Below are positions 1 to 7,200 of a DNA stretch of 9,960 nt, in pieces. Both the position numbers and the translations under genes were made by a program. Below the pieces are notes generated by a model. It was not told the origin of the DNA, did no database searches, and saw nothing but the letters and a program-made list of their open reading frames with translations. The stretch covers positions 1 through 9,960 of the forward strand of contig JBGVOS010000082.1 in NCBI GenBank assembly GCA_045126595.1, written 5' to 3'. This DNA comes from UBA1189 sp045126595 (GTDB lineage: Bacteria; Bacteroidota; Bacteroidia; Bacteroidales; Bacteroidaceae). How positions within the stretch are numbered: position 1 is the stretch's first letter; each line of letters opens with the position of its first letter.

Positions 1-109
1 GCTCGACAATGAGGGCCACCCGCTCAACACACCGCGCACCTACGACGAAGACATCAATGCCTATGTCAAGTTCCTCGAAGAGGGCTTGGCCGAGTATGGC
101 AAACGATAA
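1..109 (+). CDS. C-terminal end of a DsbD-like thiol:disulfide interchange protein (5' truncated)
   Basis: An open frame runs from base 2 to the TAA at 107-109 and encodes the last 35 residues of a protein. It includes the stretches LDNEGHPLNTPRTYDEDI and FLEEGLAEYGKR. This resembles the end of the C-terminal thioredoxin-fold domain of Bacteroidetes DsbD-type proteins. In those, a strand ending LDNEG is followed by a short loop, a YDED-like turn and a final helix with FLE-x-GL. DsbD moves electrons across the inner membrane to periplasmic thiol oxidoreductases. The CxxC active site would lie upstream of the window, so the assignment rests on the tail alone; another thioredoxin-domain protein is possible. 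A strong hairpin terminator follows 19 bases after the stop. Confidence 0.5.
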   Translation, partial: LDNEGHPLNTPRTYDEDINAYVKFLEEGLAEYGKR

Positions 110-128
110 AACACAGTCAATCAGAACA

Positions 129-162
129 GAAAATACCCTCAACATAGCGTGAGGGTATTTTC
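129..162 (+). terminator. Intrinsic terminator hairpin after the DsbD-like gene
   Basis: A perfect 13-bp inverted repeat (GAAAATACCCTCA at 129-141 and its complement at 150-162) encloses an 8-nt loop, ACATAGCG. The A-rich 5' arm and the T-rich 3' arm, continuing as TTTTCTCTT, give the usual shape of a Rho-independent terminator. The symmetry means it could also work on the opposite strand. It sits between the DsbD-like stop (109) and the transporter start (182), so it should separate those transcripts unless there is read-through. Confidence 0.85.
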
Positions 163-181
163 TCTTAAATGCATACGATAC

Positions 182-1132
182 ATGCTGAAGGCACTCCTCC
201 GATTCTACAAGAACTGGGCGCTCCCCATCTCCATGGCGATGGGCGTAGTGCTATACTTTGCGTACACTAACATCCCCTTCCTCAAAGGGACGAGCCACCT
301 GGTCAACCAAGCCATAGGCATACTGCAGCCCACACTCATCTTCGGCATGCTCTTCGTCACCTTTTGCAAGGTAAAGCCTGCTGACCTCAAGCCCTGTCGC
401 TGGCATGCCATACTTCTTCTCGTACAAGTGGGCGCCTTTGCCCTATGCGCCGCCGTGCTTATCCTCTTCCCCATGTTGCCAGGCCGCCTGCTCATAGAGA
501 GCGCTATGATATGCTTTATCTGCCCCACAGCATGTGCAGCCGCAGTGGTTTGTGCCAAGCTCGGAGGACATGCCGCCCACCTCATCACCTACATCCTACT
601 TATCAACATGGCGGCAGCAGTGTTCATTCCTCTCATTGTTCCCTTGGTCAATCCGCAGGAGGGGAAAACCTTCCTCACCACTTCGATGCTCATCATCCGC
701 CAAGTATTCCCTACGCTCATCTGTCCATTACTGCTCGCCTGGGCCATACGCTATACGATGCCCCGCCTCGCACAGCGCCTGCAGAACACGGGTGACACCG
801 CCTTCTACCTCTGGACCGTAGCGCTCACCATGGCCATTGCCGTCACCACGCGTTCTATCATGCACAGTCACGTAGCCTTACCCACACTCCTCGGCATCGC
901 CTTCGTCACCCTGTGCTGCTGTTGGATACAATTCACCATAGGGCGTCACATTGGCAAGCCCTCTGGAGATCACATTGCTGCAGGGCAAGGTATCGGGCAG
1001 AAAAATACCGTCTTCGCCATCTGGATGGCCTACACCTTCCTCACCCCCATCACTGCCATTGCCGGTGGCTTCTACAGTGTATGGCACAATATATTCAATT
1101 CATATCAGTTATATAAGAAACGAAAACAATAA
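182..1132 (+). CDS. BASS-like (bile acid:sodium symporter superfamily) membrane transporter
   Basis: The predicted product is a 316-aa, very hydrophobic inner-membrane protein with roughly nine to ten transmembrane stretches. A late GIGQKNTVFAIW segment followed by TFLTPITAIAGGFYSVWHN resembles the conserved glutamine/asparagine region (G-x-Q-N) in the second half of BASS/SBF transporters. That family moves organic anions such as bile acids, pantoate or similar acids with sodium; the substrate here cannot be read from the sequence. I chose ATG 182. A GTG at 149 would extend the frame, but it lies inside the terminator hairpin and adds a polar MRVFSLKC leader. No clear Shine-Dalgarno and no TAnnTTTG promoter are visible in the 72 bases upstream. 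The basic tail (YKKRKQ) is probably cytoplasmic. The next gene begins 8 bp after the stop, suggesting co-transcription. Confidence 0.75.
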   Translation: MLKALLRFYKNWALPISMAMGVVLYFAYTNIPFLKGTSHLVNQAIGILQPTLIFGMLFVTFCKVKPADLKPCRWHAILLLVQVGAFALCAAVLILFPMLPGRLLIESAMICFICPTACAAAVVCAKLGGHAAHLITYILLINMAAAVFIPLIVPLVNPQEGKTFLTTSMLIIRQVFPTLICPLLLAWAIRYTMPRLAQRLQNTGDTAFYLWTVALTMAIAVTTRSIMHSHVALPTLLGIAFVTLCCCWIQFTIGRHIGKPSGDHIAAGQGIGQKNTVFAIWMAYTFLTPITAIAGGFYSVWHNIFNSYQLYKKRKQ

Positions 1133-1140
1133 CACTCCTT

Positions 1141-2025
1141 ATGAAAAAACAAATCCTCTTCGTAACCCTTATCGCCACAATGCTGTTCACCGCGTGCCAG
1201 GATATGAAAAAGGTACCGCAAGCCGAACCGAAAGACACCGATACCGTCATCGTGGATGCCGATCAATACCTGCTAATGGAAACCAGCGAGGGAAACATCA
1301 CCTTCAAGCTCTATCGCGAAACACCACTCCACCGCCACAACTTCGTTAAGCTGGCCCGCAAGGGATACTACGATAACCAACAGTTCTTTCGCGTAGTAAG
1401 CAATTACCTCGTACAAGCCGGCGACCCCAAGTCGAAAGGTGCCACACGCGATGTAGCCCTCGGAGCCAACGATGTGGACTACACCATTCCTGAGGAGATA
1501 CAGCCCGAGAAGTTCTATCACAAACGTGGCGCACTGGCTATGGCCAGTTTCCATAAGATGGAGAAATCGTCGGGCGGACACTTCTATATCGTCACCGGAT
1601 ATAAACAAAGCGACACACGCCTGTTCAATGCTGAAGATGCCTACAACAAGGGATTGCGCAAACAAGTGTTCGACTCTATCACCAAAACCTCGCCCTATGC
1701 AGAGCAACTGAAGGAGTATGCCAAGGACACCAAACGCTACATGCCCAAGATACGTGAAGTAAAGAAGGCCGTAACGGCCGAGACCGACAAAGTGATGCTC
1801 ACCCGCAAGCAGTTCCATTACACCAAGGAGCAGAAGAAACTCTACAAAGAGGTGGGTGGCGCTGCCGACCTTGACGGATTCTACACTGTTTTCGGTGAGG
1901 TCATTGAAGGCATGGAGGTGGTAACAAAAATAGAGAAGCGTGCCGTAGACAGCAAACAACGCCCCATCGATGCCGTAGTTATCAAGCGAGTGAGAGAGAT
2001 TAGCGCCCCTGCAAACAATGATTAA
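1141..2025 (+). CDS. Cyclophilin-type peptidyl-prolyl cis-trans isomerase, lipoprotein
   Basis: The product is 294 aa. Residues 1-19 form a lipoprotein signal (KKQ n-region, hydrophobic core, lipobox FTAC with Cys19 as the acylated residue), so the protein should be membrane-anchored in the periplasm or outer membrane. A cyclophilin domain spans about residues 42-288: YLLMETSEGNITFKLY, then HNFVKLARKGYYD, then FFRVV-NYLVQAGDP, which carries the catalytic-type Arg84 and Gln92. GGHFYIVTG and LDGFYTVFGEVIEGMEVV follow. Cyclophilins catalyse prolyl bond isomerisation during folding. Relative to compact bacterial cyclophilins, about 85 residues rich in Lys, Glu and Tyr are inserted between GGHFYIVTG (146-153) and the LDGFYTVFGEV strand (244-254). 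The positions matching CypA Trp121 and His126 are Asp243 and Tyr248, so activity or substrate range may be altered. The gene starts 8 bp after the transporter and its end overlaps the peptidase start. Confidence 0.93.
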   Translation: MKKQILFVTLIATMLFTACQDMKKVPQAEPKDTDTVIVDADQYLLMETSEGNITFKLYRETPLHRHNFVKLARKGYYDNQQFFRVVSNYLVQAGDPKSKGATRDVALGANDVDYTIPEEIQPEKFYHKRGALAMASFHKMEKSSGGHFYIVTGYKQSDTRLFNAEDAYNKGLRKQVFDSITKTSPYAEQLKEYAKDTKRYMPKIREVKKAVTAETDKVMLTRKQFHYTKEQKKLYKEVGGAADLDGFYTVFGEVIEGMEVVTKIEKRAVDSKQRPIDAVVIKRVREISAPANND

Positions 2026-3271
2026 TCGCCATACTCTCACCAACGGACTACGTATCGTTCACTACGAAGACCCCACCACACAGATGGTGGCGGTAAACGT
2101 ATTATATAATGTAGGGGCACGCCACGAAGAGCCTGAGCGCACTGGCTATGCCCACCTGTTGGAGCACCTGATGTTTGAAGGCTCCGTGAATATCCCCGAT
2201 TATGACACCCACGTACAGCTTGCTGGTGGTGAGAACAACGCATGGACCAACAACGACTTCACCAATTACTACATCACCGTACCCCGCAGCAATGTGGAGA
2301 CCGCCTTTTGGCTCGAATCGGATCGCATGACGGGGCTTTCCCTCACCGAAGAGAGTGTCGAAGTACAGAAGGGGGTCGTCATCGAGGAGTTCAAGCAACG
2401 ACACCTCAACCGCCCCTACGGTGATGTGCAGCACCTCATACGCCCCCTGGCCTATAAGGTGCATTCCTATCGTTGGCCCACCATAGGCATCTGTCCCGAG
2501 CATATAGAACAGGCTACTTTGAACAGCGTGTTGGAGTTCTACCACCGCCACTACCATCCCTCCAATGCTATACTCTCTATAGTGGGCGGCATTACGTTCG
2601 ATGAAGTGGTTAGGCTAAGTGAAAAGTGGTTTGGGACAATACAGTGCCAACCCTTTACAAAGGCAGAAACAATCTGTTTGACAGAGCCTCTACAGAAACG
2701 TCTACGTCGCAAAACCGTGTACCGTGACGTTCCAGCCGATATGCTTGTAATGGCTTTTCACATGGCCGACCGCAAGAGCCGCGAATATCACGTGTGCGAC
2801 CTCATCACCGACCTCCTCTCGGCAGGTCAGTCGAGCCGGCTGATACAACAACTCATCCATGAGCAAAAGCTCTTCACCTCCATCGATGCCTATATACAGG
2901 GCAGCATGGATGCCGGGCTTCTTTTCATCATAGGGCGCCTCACCGAAGGCACCACCTTGAAACAAGCCGAACAAGCGGTATGGAAAGAGTTGGAACAGCT
3001 AAAACAAAATACTGTAGACAGCAAGGAACTGAGCAAAGTGCGCAACCGTTCAGAGTCAGAGCGCACATTCAGTAACATAAACTACCTCAATCGCGCCATT
3101 GCTATAGCGCAGATGGAACTTATCGGTCAAGACCATGAACTTACCGACGAACTTGCTCGTTACTGCAGTGTTACCACCATAGAGGTACAGCAAACCGCCA
3201 AGAAGATTTTTAAGAAGAAGAATTGCTGCGTGCTATACTATAAAGTAAATTCAAATAGGGTTTGCTTGTAG
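2018..3271 (+). CDS. M16 family zinc metallopeptidase (processing-peptidase type)
   Basis: The product is 417 aa, the usual length of single-unit M16B peptidases. The inverted zinc motif HxxEH is present as HLLEH (His46, Glu49, His50), within VGARHEEPERTGYAHLLEH. The third zinc ligand is expected about 75 residues further on, where GVVIEEFKQR supplies Glu123/Glu124. A C-terminal M16 domain follows, with the typical YHPSNAILSIVGGI stretch near 180-194. The family cleaves peptides or targeting sequences inside a clam-shell chamber. No signal peptide is visible: the first strand, INRHTLTNGLRIV, starts at residue 2, so the protein is probably cytoplasmic as encoded. ATG 2018 overlaps the cyclophilin stop (ATGATTAA), which suggests translational coupling. 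The last residues (VNSNRVCL) run beyond the usual final strand, CCVLYYK, and the sequence turns AT-rich at once. Confidence 0.93.
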   Translation: MINRHTLTNGLRIVHYEDPTTQMVAVNVLYNVGARHEEPERTGYAHLLEHLMFEGSVNIPDYDTHVQLAGGENNAWTNNDFTNYYITVPRSNVETAFWLESDRMTGLSLTEESVEVQKGVVIEEFKQRHLNRPYGDVQHLIRPLAYKVHSYRWPTIGICPEHIEQATLNSVLEFYHRHYHPSNAILSIVGGITFDEVVRLSEKWFGTIQCQPFTKAETICLTEPLQKRLRRKTVYRDVPADMLVMAFHMADRKSREYHVCDLITDLLSAGQSSRLIQQLIHEQKLFTSIDAYIQGSMDAGLLFIIGRLTEGTTLKQAEQAVWKELEQLKQNTVDSKELSKVRNRSESERTFSNINYLNRAIAIAQMELIGQDHELTDELARYCSVTTIEVQQTAKKIFKKKNCCVLYYKVNSNRVCL

Positions 3272-3621
3272 TACTATTTCTATTATATCTAGAAAAACAA
3301 ATTACGATCTATTTTCATTTGCATCAAATCGACAATGGATATTTCTACACAAAGCGAATGTTGTCTGCAGTTCTACTTAATGTGCAATCCATTCCATGTG
3401 TGAAAATACATTTATTCTGCAGATTATTACGCGTTACATTATCGTGCATGTCTTTTAGGCATCCTTGAGCATCCGAATTCACCAATGGCCCCACAAATCT
3501 ATTCGCTATAGATTTTCTTAAACAACTTATCACTTATATCGCCAAGAGAAGTTGTTCATAAATCATTCATAAATTTTCCCGTTCACTAAGATCACTTCTG
3601 TTTGCCACCCATTACACATAA
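3272..3621. other. AT-rich intergenic stretch with no recognisable gene
   Basis: These 350 bases have no ORF I can support. Short frames exist on both strands (for example 3345-3533 on the minus strand, 62 codons), but they are low in recognisable protein pattern. The composition is clearly more AT-rich than the genes on either side. In the frame of the recombinase remnant downstream, the stretch carries several stops (TGA at about 3466, TAA at 3619). If it once encoded the recombinase N-terminal domains, it is now too decayed for me to align. The left copy of a 14-bp inverted repeat lies at 3338-3351. No convincing terminator for the M16 gene was found. Confidence 0.6.
3338..3351 (+). repeat. 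Left copy of a 14-bp inverted repeat flanking the recombinase scar
   Basis: GATATTTCTACACA here is the exact reverse complement of 4143-4156. Extending outward to 3329, about 5 of 9 further bases agree, giving a looser 23-bp match with 19 identities; extending inward there is no similarity. It lies about 280 bp upstream of the first recognisable recombinase codon. It could be an element end, a recombinase site or chance in AT-rich DNA. Confidence 0.5.
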
Positions 3622-4140
3622 AATTCTTTAACCCCTTCGCTGGACTTTGCTCGCGATATGTATCTGTTTTCGTTTTATACTCGTGGCATGTCGTTCATTG
3701 ATATGGCATACCTAAAGAAAAAGGATCTGAAAAACGACATATTATCGTATCGCAGGAGAAAGACCGGTCAAAGACTCCTTATTAGATGAAAAAAATGCAT
3801 GCAAGAAATTATTGATAAATATGATAACTCCATATCTGAATATCTTCTACCTATCATTAAACCTATGAATGGTAATGAACGTACACAATATCAGAATGCA
3901 ATGTATTCTATCAATCTAAAGTTGAAGATTATTGGTCGAATGATTAATTTGCAAGTTCCATTGACTATGTATACAGCACGGCATTCTTGGGCAAGCGTAG
4001 CAAAGAGCAAAGATGTACCTATATCGATAATCAGCAAAGGAATGGGACACAACTCAGAAAAAACGACACTAATCTATTTGGTTTCATTCGACACAACTGT
4101 AGTGGATAACGCAAATAAGATGATTTTAAGCCTGCTGTAA
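3622..4140 (+). pseudogene. Tyrosine recombinase (integrase) remnant: catalytic domain with an internal TGA
   Basis: One reading frame from 3622 to the TAA at 4138-4140 encodes the catalytic half of a Bacteroides/Prevotella-type tyrosine recombinase, interrupted by TGA at 3787-3789. Before the stop it reads LTPSLDFARDMYLFSFYTRG and then MSFIDMAYLKKKDL, followed by SYRRRKTGQ; after it come KCMQEIIDKY, YTARHSWAS, GMGHNSEKTTLIYL and SFDTTVVDNANKMIL. The catalytic set is visible: Arg I in TRGMSF (3682-3684), a Lys in RRKTGQ, Arg II in TARH (3979-3981), His in GMGH (4048-4050) and Tyr in IYL (4075-4077). Relatives usually have Trp at the TGA position (IKWEKxMQEIIDKY), so TGG to TGA is the likely lesion. 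The N-terminal arm and core-binding domains, normally about 200 residues, are missing or unrecognisable. ATG 3799 could start a 113-aa product, but it would lack Arg I. This is probably the relic of an integrated element or a DNA invertase gene. Confidence 0.85.
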
Positions 4141-4142
4141 GA

Positions 4143-4156
4143 TGTGTAGAAATATC
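4143..4156 (-). repeat. Right copy of the 14-bp inverted repeat
   Basis: TGTGTAGAAATATC is the exact reverse complement of 3338-3351 and begins two bases after the recombinase remnant's TAA. With an outward imperfect extension it reaches about 4165. A site abutting the 3' end of a tyrosine recombinase gene, paired with one upstream, is the arrangement expected of element ends or recombination sites. The lengths are too short to exclude coincidence in AT-rich sequence. Confidence 0.5.
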
Positions 4157-4173
4157 GTTTATCAACCACTACG

Positions 4174-4205
4174 TTTGCTTTTTTTCTCAAGTTTCACTAC
4201 TTTTG
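4174..4205 (+). promoter_or_regulatory. Bacteroidetes-type promoter for the large secreted protein gene
   Basis: A -33 element TTTG (4174-4177) and a -7 element TACTTTTG (4198-4205, exact TAnnTTTG) are separated by 20 nt, the spacing of the Bacteroidetes primary sigma factor. Transcription would begin near 4211-4214, giving a leader of about 17-20 nt before ATG 4231. The leader is A-rich (AACATAAAAAGATACGCC) with no Shine-Dalgarno, as is usual in the phylum. The promoter lies just outside the right inverted repeat. Confidence 0.8.
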
Positions 4206-4230
4206 TTGCAATAACATAAAAAGATACGCC

Positions 4231-7200
4231 ATGAAGAGATTCGCTTTGTGTATGCTTATGCCATTGGCCATATGCTGTGCTATGGCCTCTACGGAAATGG
4301 AAGATATTACGGCAGTGTTTGTAGCAAATCCCTCGTTCGAGGCCGATGAGGTGTCGGCATTGGCTGAGGTAGTGAACGGTGCCGACGGACGTCGTGGATG
4401 GACGCTCGCAGCTCCCAAAGGATGGACGGTGAGCGGCACGGCAGTGACGCAGCTGCTGGTGAAGGCCAATTGCTACACCGATAACAATTTTGGTCTTGTG
4501 TCCACGCTTGCCGATGGCGATGCTGCCTACTATCTGCGTATGGGCTGGAGTACGGGAGCCACGACGTTGGAGCAGACACTGAAGAATCTTCCCGAAGGTC
4601 GCTACAAACTGACTGTGGCCCATCGTACGGGCTATGCCAATAACGCTACCTCGTCGCTCACCATCTCGGCAGGAGCGGAAGCAGTGACTGATAGTTTTGT
4701 GCAGGGGAGTAGCGGATTCTTTGCTTCGGCACCATGGAAGACCTCGGAAGTGGACTTCGCAGTCGCTACAACGGGCAATGTGAAAGTGTCGGTGCGAGTG
4801 GATTGGCTGTCGGGCGGTAGCTGTGTGATGCTTGACGATGTATGTCTGTATCGTCTCTCGGATGACTATGTAGAACCCGAAGAACCCACCGAAACCGATG
4901 TGACAAGCCCCACCGAGGGTGTCATTACCCACGAGTTTGTCCCCGAGGCAGAGATGAAGGACGACATTCTGCAGATGTTGGCCGACTTCTCTCTCTGGGT
5001 GAAGAATGATTTTCAGCCTTGCGTGGCTCCCAATAGCTTGGGCGAGGTGTGCGGCTGTTTCCGTGGCGAGAACACGATGGCCAACGATGAGCGCGGCGTG
5101 CGCCCCAATGCGGACCTCTCGATGATATGTGCCTTCCTCGCCAAGTATGCCAAGGGTAAGGTGACGCTACCCGAGGGTGTCACATGGAGCGACGTTGAGG
5201 ACATGGCCATGCAATCGCTCGTGTTCGCCTATTCTACCCATAAAGCCAATAAACTGAAGGTGTGCTCGGGTAACAACTACTGGGGCTCGACGAGCAAGAA
5301 TGACTACACGTGGGAGTCGTCGCTATGGGCCATGTCGGTAGCCTATTCGGCTTACTTCCAATGGGAGAAGCTCACTGCCGAGCAGAGGGGATACATCTAT
5401 GCCCTCCTGAAAGCTGAGTGCAACTATGAGCTCGAGCGTTCCATCCCCACAGGCTATGCCTCTGACTCGAAGGCCGAGGAGAATGGCTGGGAGGCCGATG
5501 TGCTGGCTGCAACGTTAGGCCTCTTCCCTGATGATGCGCTGGCCCCCAAGTGGTTTGCCCGCTTGCGCGAGTTTGCCGTCAACAGCTACTCGCACTATGC
5601 CGATGCCACCGACCAGACGATCATCGACCCCGAGTATGACAACACCACCGTGGCCGACCTCTATAAAGGCAAGAACCTCTACGATGATTATACCTTGCAG
5701 AATCATAACCTCTTCCACACGAGCTATCAGAACGTGGTGATGCAGGAGTTGGGCGAGGCTGCCTTGGCGCTCAAGATGTTCCAACTGGGTACTACGGGCG
5801 AAGAGAAGTGGAAGACCAACGCCTTGATGCATAACAACCAGGAGGTGATGGACGAGGTGCTTAATTGGTTGGCCCTTGCCGATGGCGAACTGGCCATGCC
5901 CAACGGTAACGACTGGAGCCTCTTCCTCTTCGACCAGATAACCTCGTACACTACGATGACCTGCTTCCTGCGCGATGCCAATGCGCTGATGCTCGAGAAC
6001 ATGGCCTATAAGTACATCAAGGCACGTCAGCAAAGCACTACTGACGGTTCGTGGCTACTCAATGCCGATGTGGGCGCCCGACGCATGGGTGTGCAGGCTC
6101 ACCGCGTGATGATGACCTGGCTCATGCACGAGGCGATGTCTACGGCCGAACTTGCACCGACTAAGTGGCCCGACTTCAATGAGCGTTATGCCGAGGCCAA
6201 GATGTTTGCGACACAGAATATCGTGCGTGCTGCTACTGCCGACCGCTTCACCTGCTTCTCCTGGAGTGCGGGGTTGCAGAGCTATACCGGTTATATCGCT
6301 GCCAACAGCCCTGACAAGAACAAGATCATCGTCCCCTACCGTGCCAACAATACGGGCAACCTCCTCGGATGGTACACCGTAAGTGGCAAGGGTACCAACG
6401 CGACACCTGTGGTGAGCGGTATCTATAATCTGCGCGGCAACAGCTATACGATGAACGGCGAACTCAATACCAACGATGCGGCACTCAACAACCGCTTTGC
6501 CATATACTCCACACCAGGTAATGCCGTCATCTACCTCGACTATGTGCGTGGTAATACGAGCGGAACCATCACGCGTGAGCAGGGCGGCCTGCTGGCCATC
6601 AGCACCGACCCGATGATGAAGGATAGAAGAACAATCTATAGCCAACAGCCAACAGCCAATGGCCAACAACCAACTCTCGTCCATCGTCAGCTCGACGGCA
6701 CCGCTCTCACGACATGGCAGAGCCCTTGGGTAAACATTGACAACGAGCTGGGCGTGGTGTCGAAGAGTGCGCGAGGCATGGCCTTTGGCGACCGTTCACT
6801 CAACAATTCTATCCATACGGCCAAGCTCTATTCTTCCTACTCGGCTGAGAGTCGTAGTTTTACCAATGGCCAGGTGGTTGACCGCCGACACATCATTTAC
6901 TATAGCAATATAGACGCCTCTGCCACCCAACAGATGGCCGAGGAGTTGCAGGTGATCACCGACGTGGTGCCCGAAGGATGGAATGGTGTCATCGCCCCCG
7001 ACCCCGATGGCGCACGTTACCTGCTGTTGTCCAACTTTGCCAGCGACCGCAAGTGCACCATCACAGAGGTGACTTGTCCGCTTGGTGCTCCTGTGTTCAG
7101 CGTGCCCACGATGATTGAGGGCGATAAGGCCTCGGCCGAGTTTGCCTGCGAGATAAACCACTCCGTAAGCGAGGTGCTCCGCACATTCGTAAAGGGTGAT

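Noticed and set aside
149..184. GTG start at 149 for the transporter
   Set aside because: It falls in the terminator hairpin and adds a polar leader; ATG 182 gives a typical start just before the first membrane segment.
1273..2043. 256-codon minus-strand frame opposite the cyclophilin gene
   Set aside because: It is the antisense shadow of a clearly recognised gene and its translation has no recognisable domain.
3253..3279. AAATAG/CTATTT hairpin at the end of the M16 gene as a terminator
   Set aside because: Only six weak A/T-rich pairs around a 15-base loop; not convincing.
3345..3533. 62-codon minus-strand frame in the AT-rich gap
   Set aside because: No recognisable motif, no promoter or leader, and it lies in decayed sequence; I cannot support it as a gene.
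3787..3789. TGA read as an amino acid (alternative genetic code)
   Set aside because: All intact genes use TGG for Trp and show no internal TGA; a nonsense mutation in a relic is simpler.
3338..4205. Invertible promoter switching the large secreted gene on and off
   Set aside because: The consensus promoter at 4174-4205 lies outside the inverted repeats, so inversion between them would not reorient it, and the local recombinase is broken.
4231..4290. Lipoprotein signal in the large secreted protein
   Set aside because: The residues before Cys15 and Cys16 (LAI, AIC) do not meet the lipobox rule; AMA before Ser20 fits ordinary signal peptidase cleavage.
5515..6033. Long minus-strand frames inside the large gene (also 6055-6684 and 7246-7863)
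   Set aside because: They mirror the codon pattern of the plus-strand gene, overlap it entirely and show no domain.
4951..6230. Polysaccharide lyase family 8 or heparinase II/III assignment for the helical core
   Set aside because: The toroid-like pattern fits loosely, but I do not see the families' active-site signatures, so naming one would be a guess.
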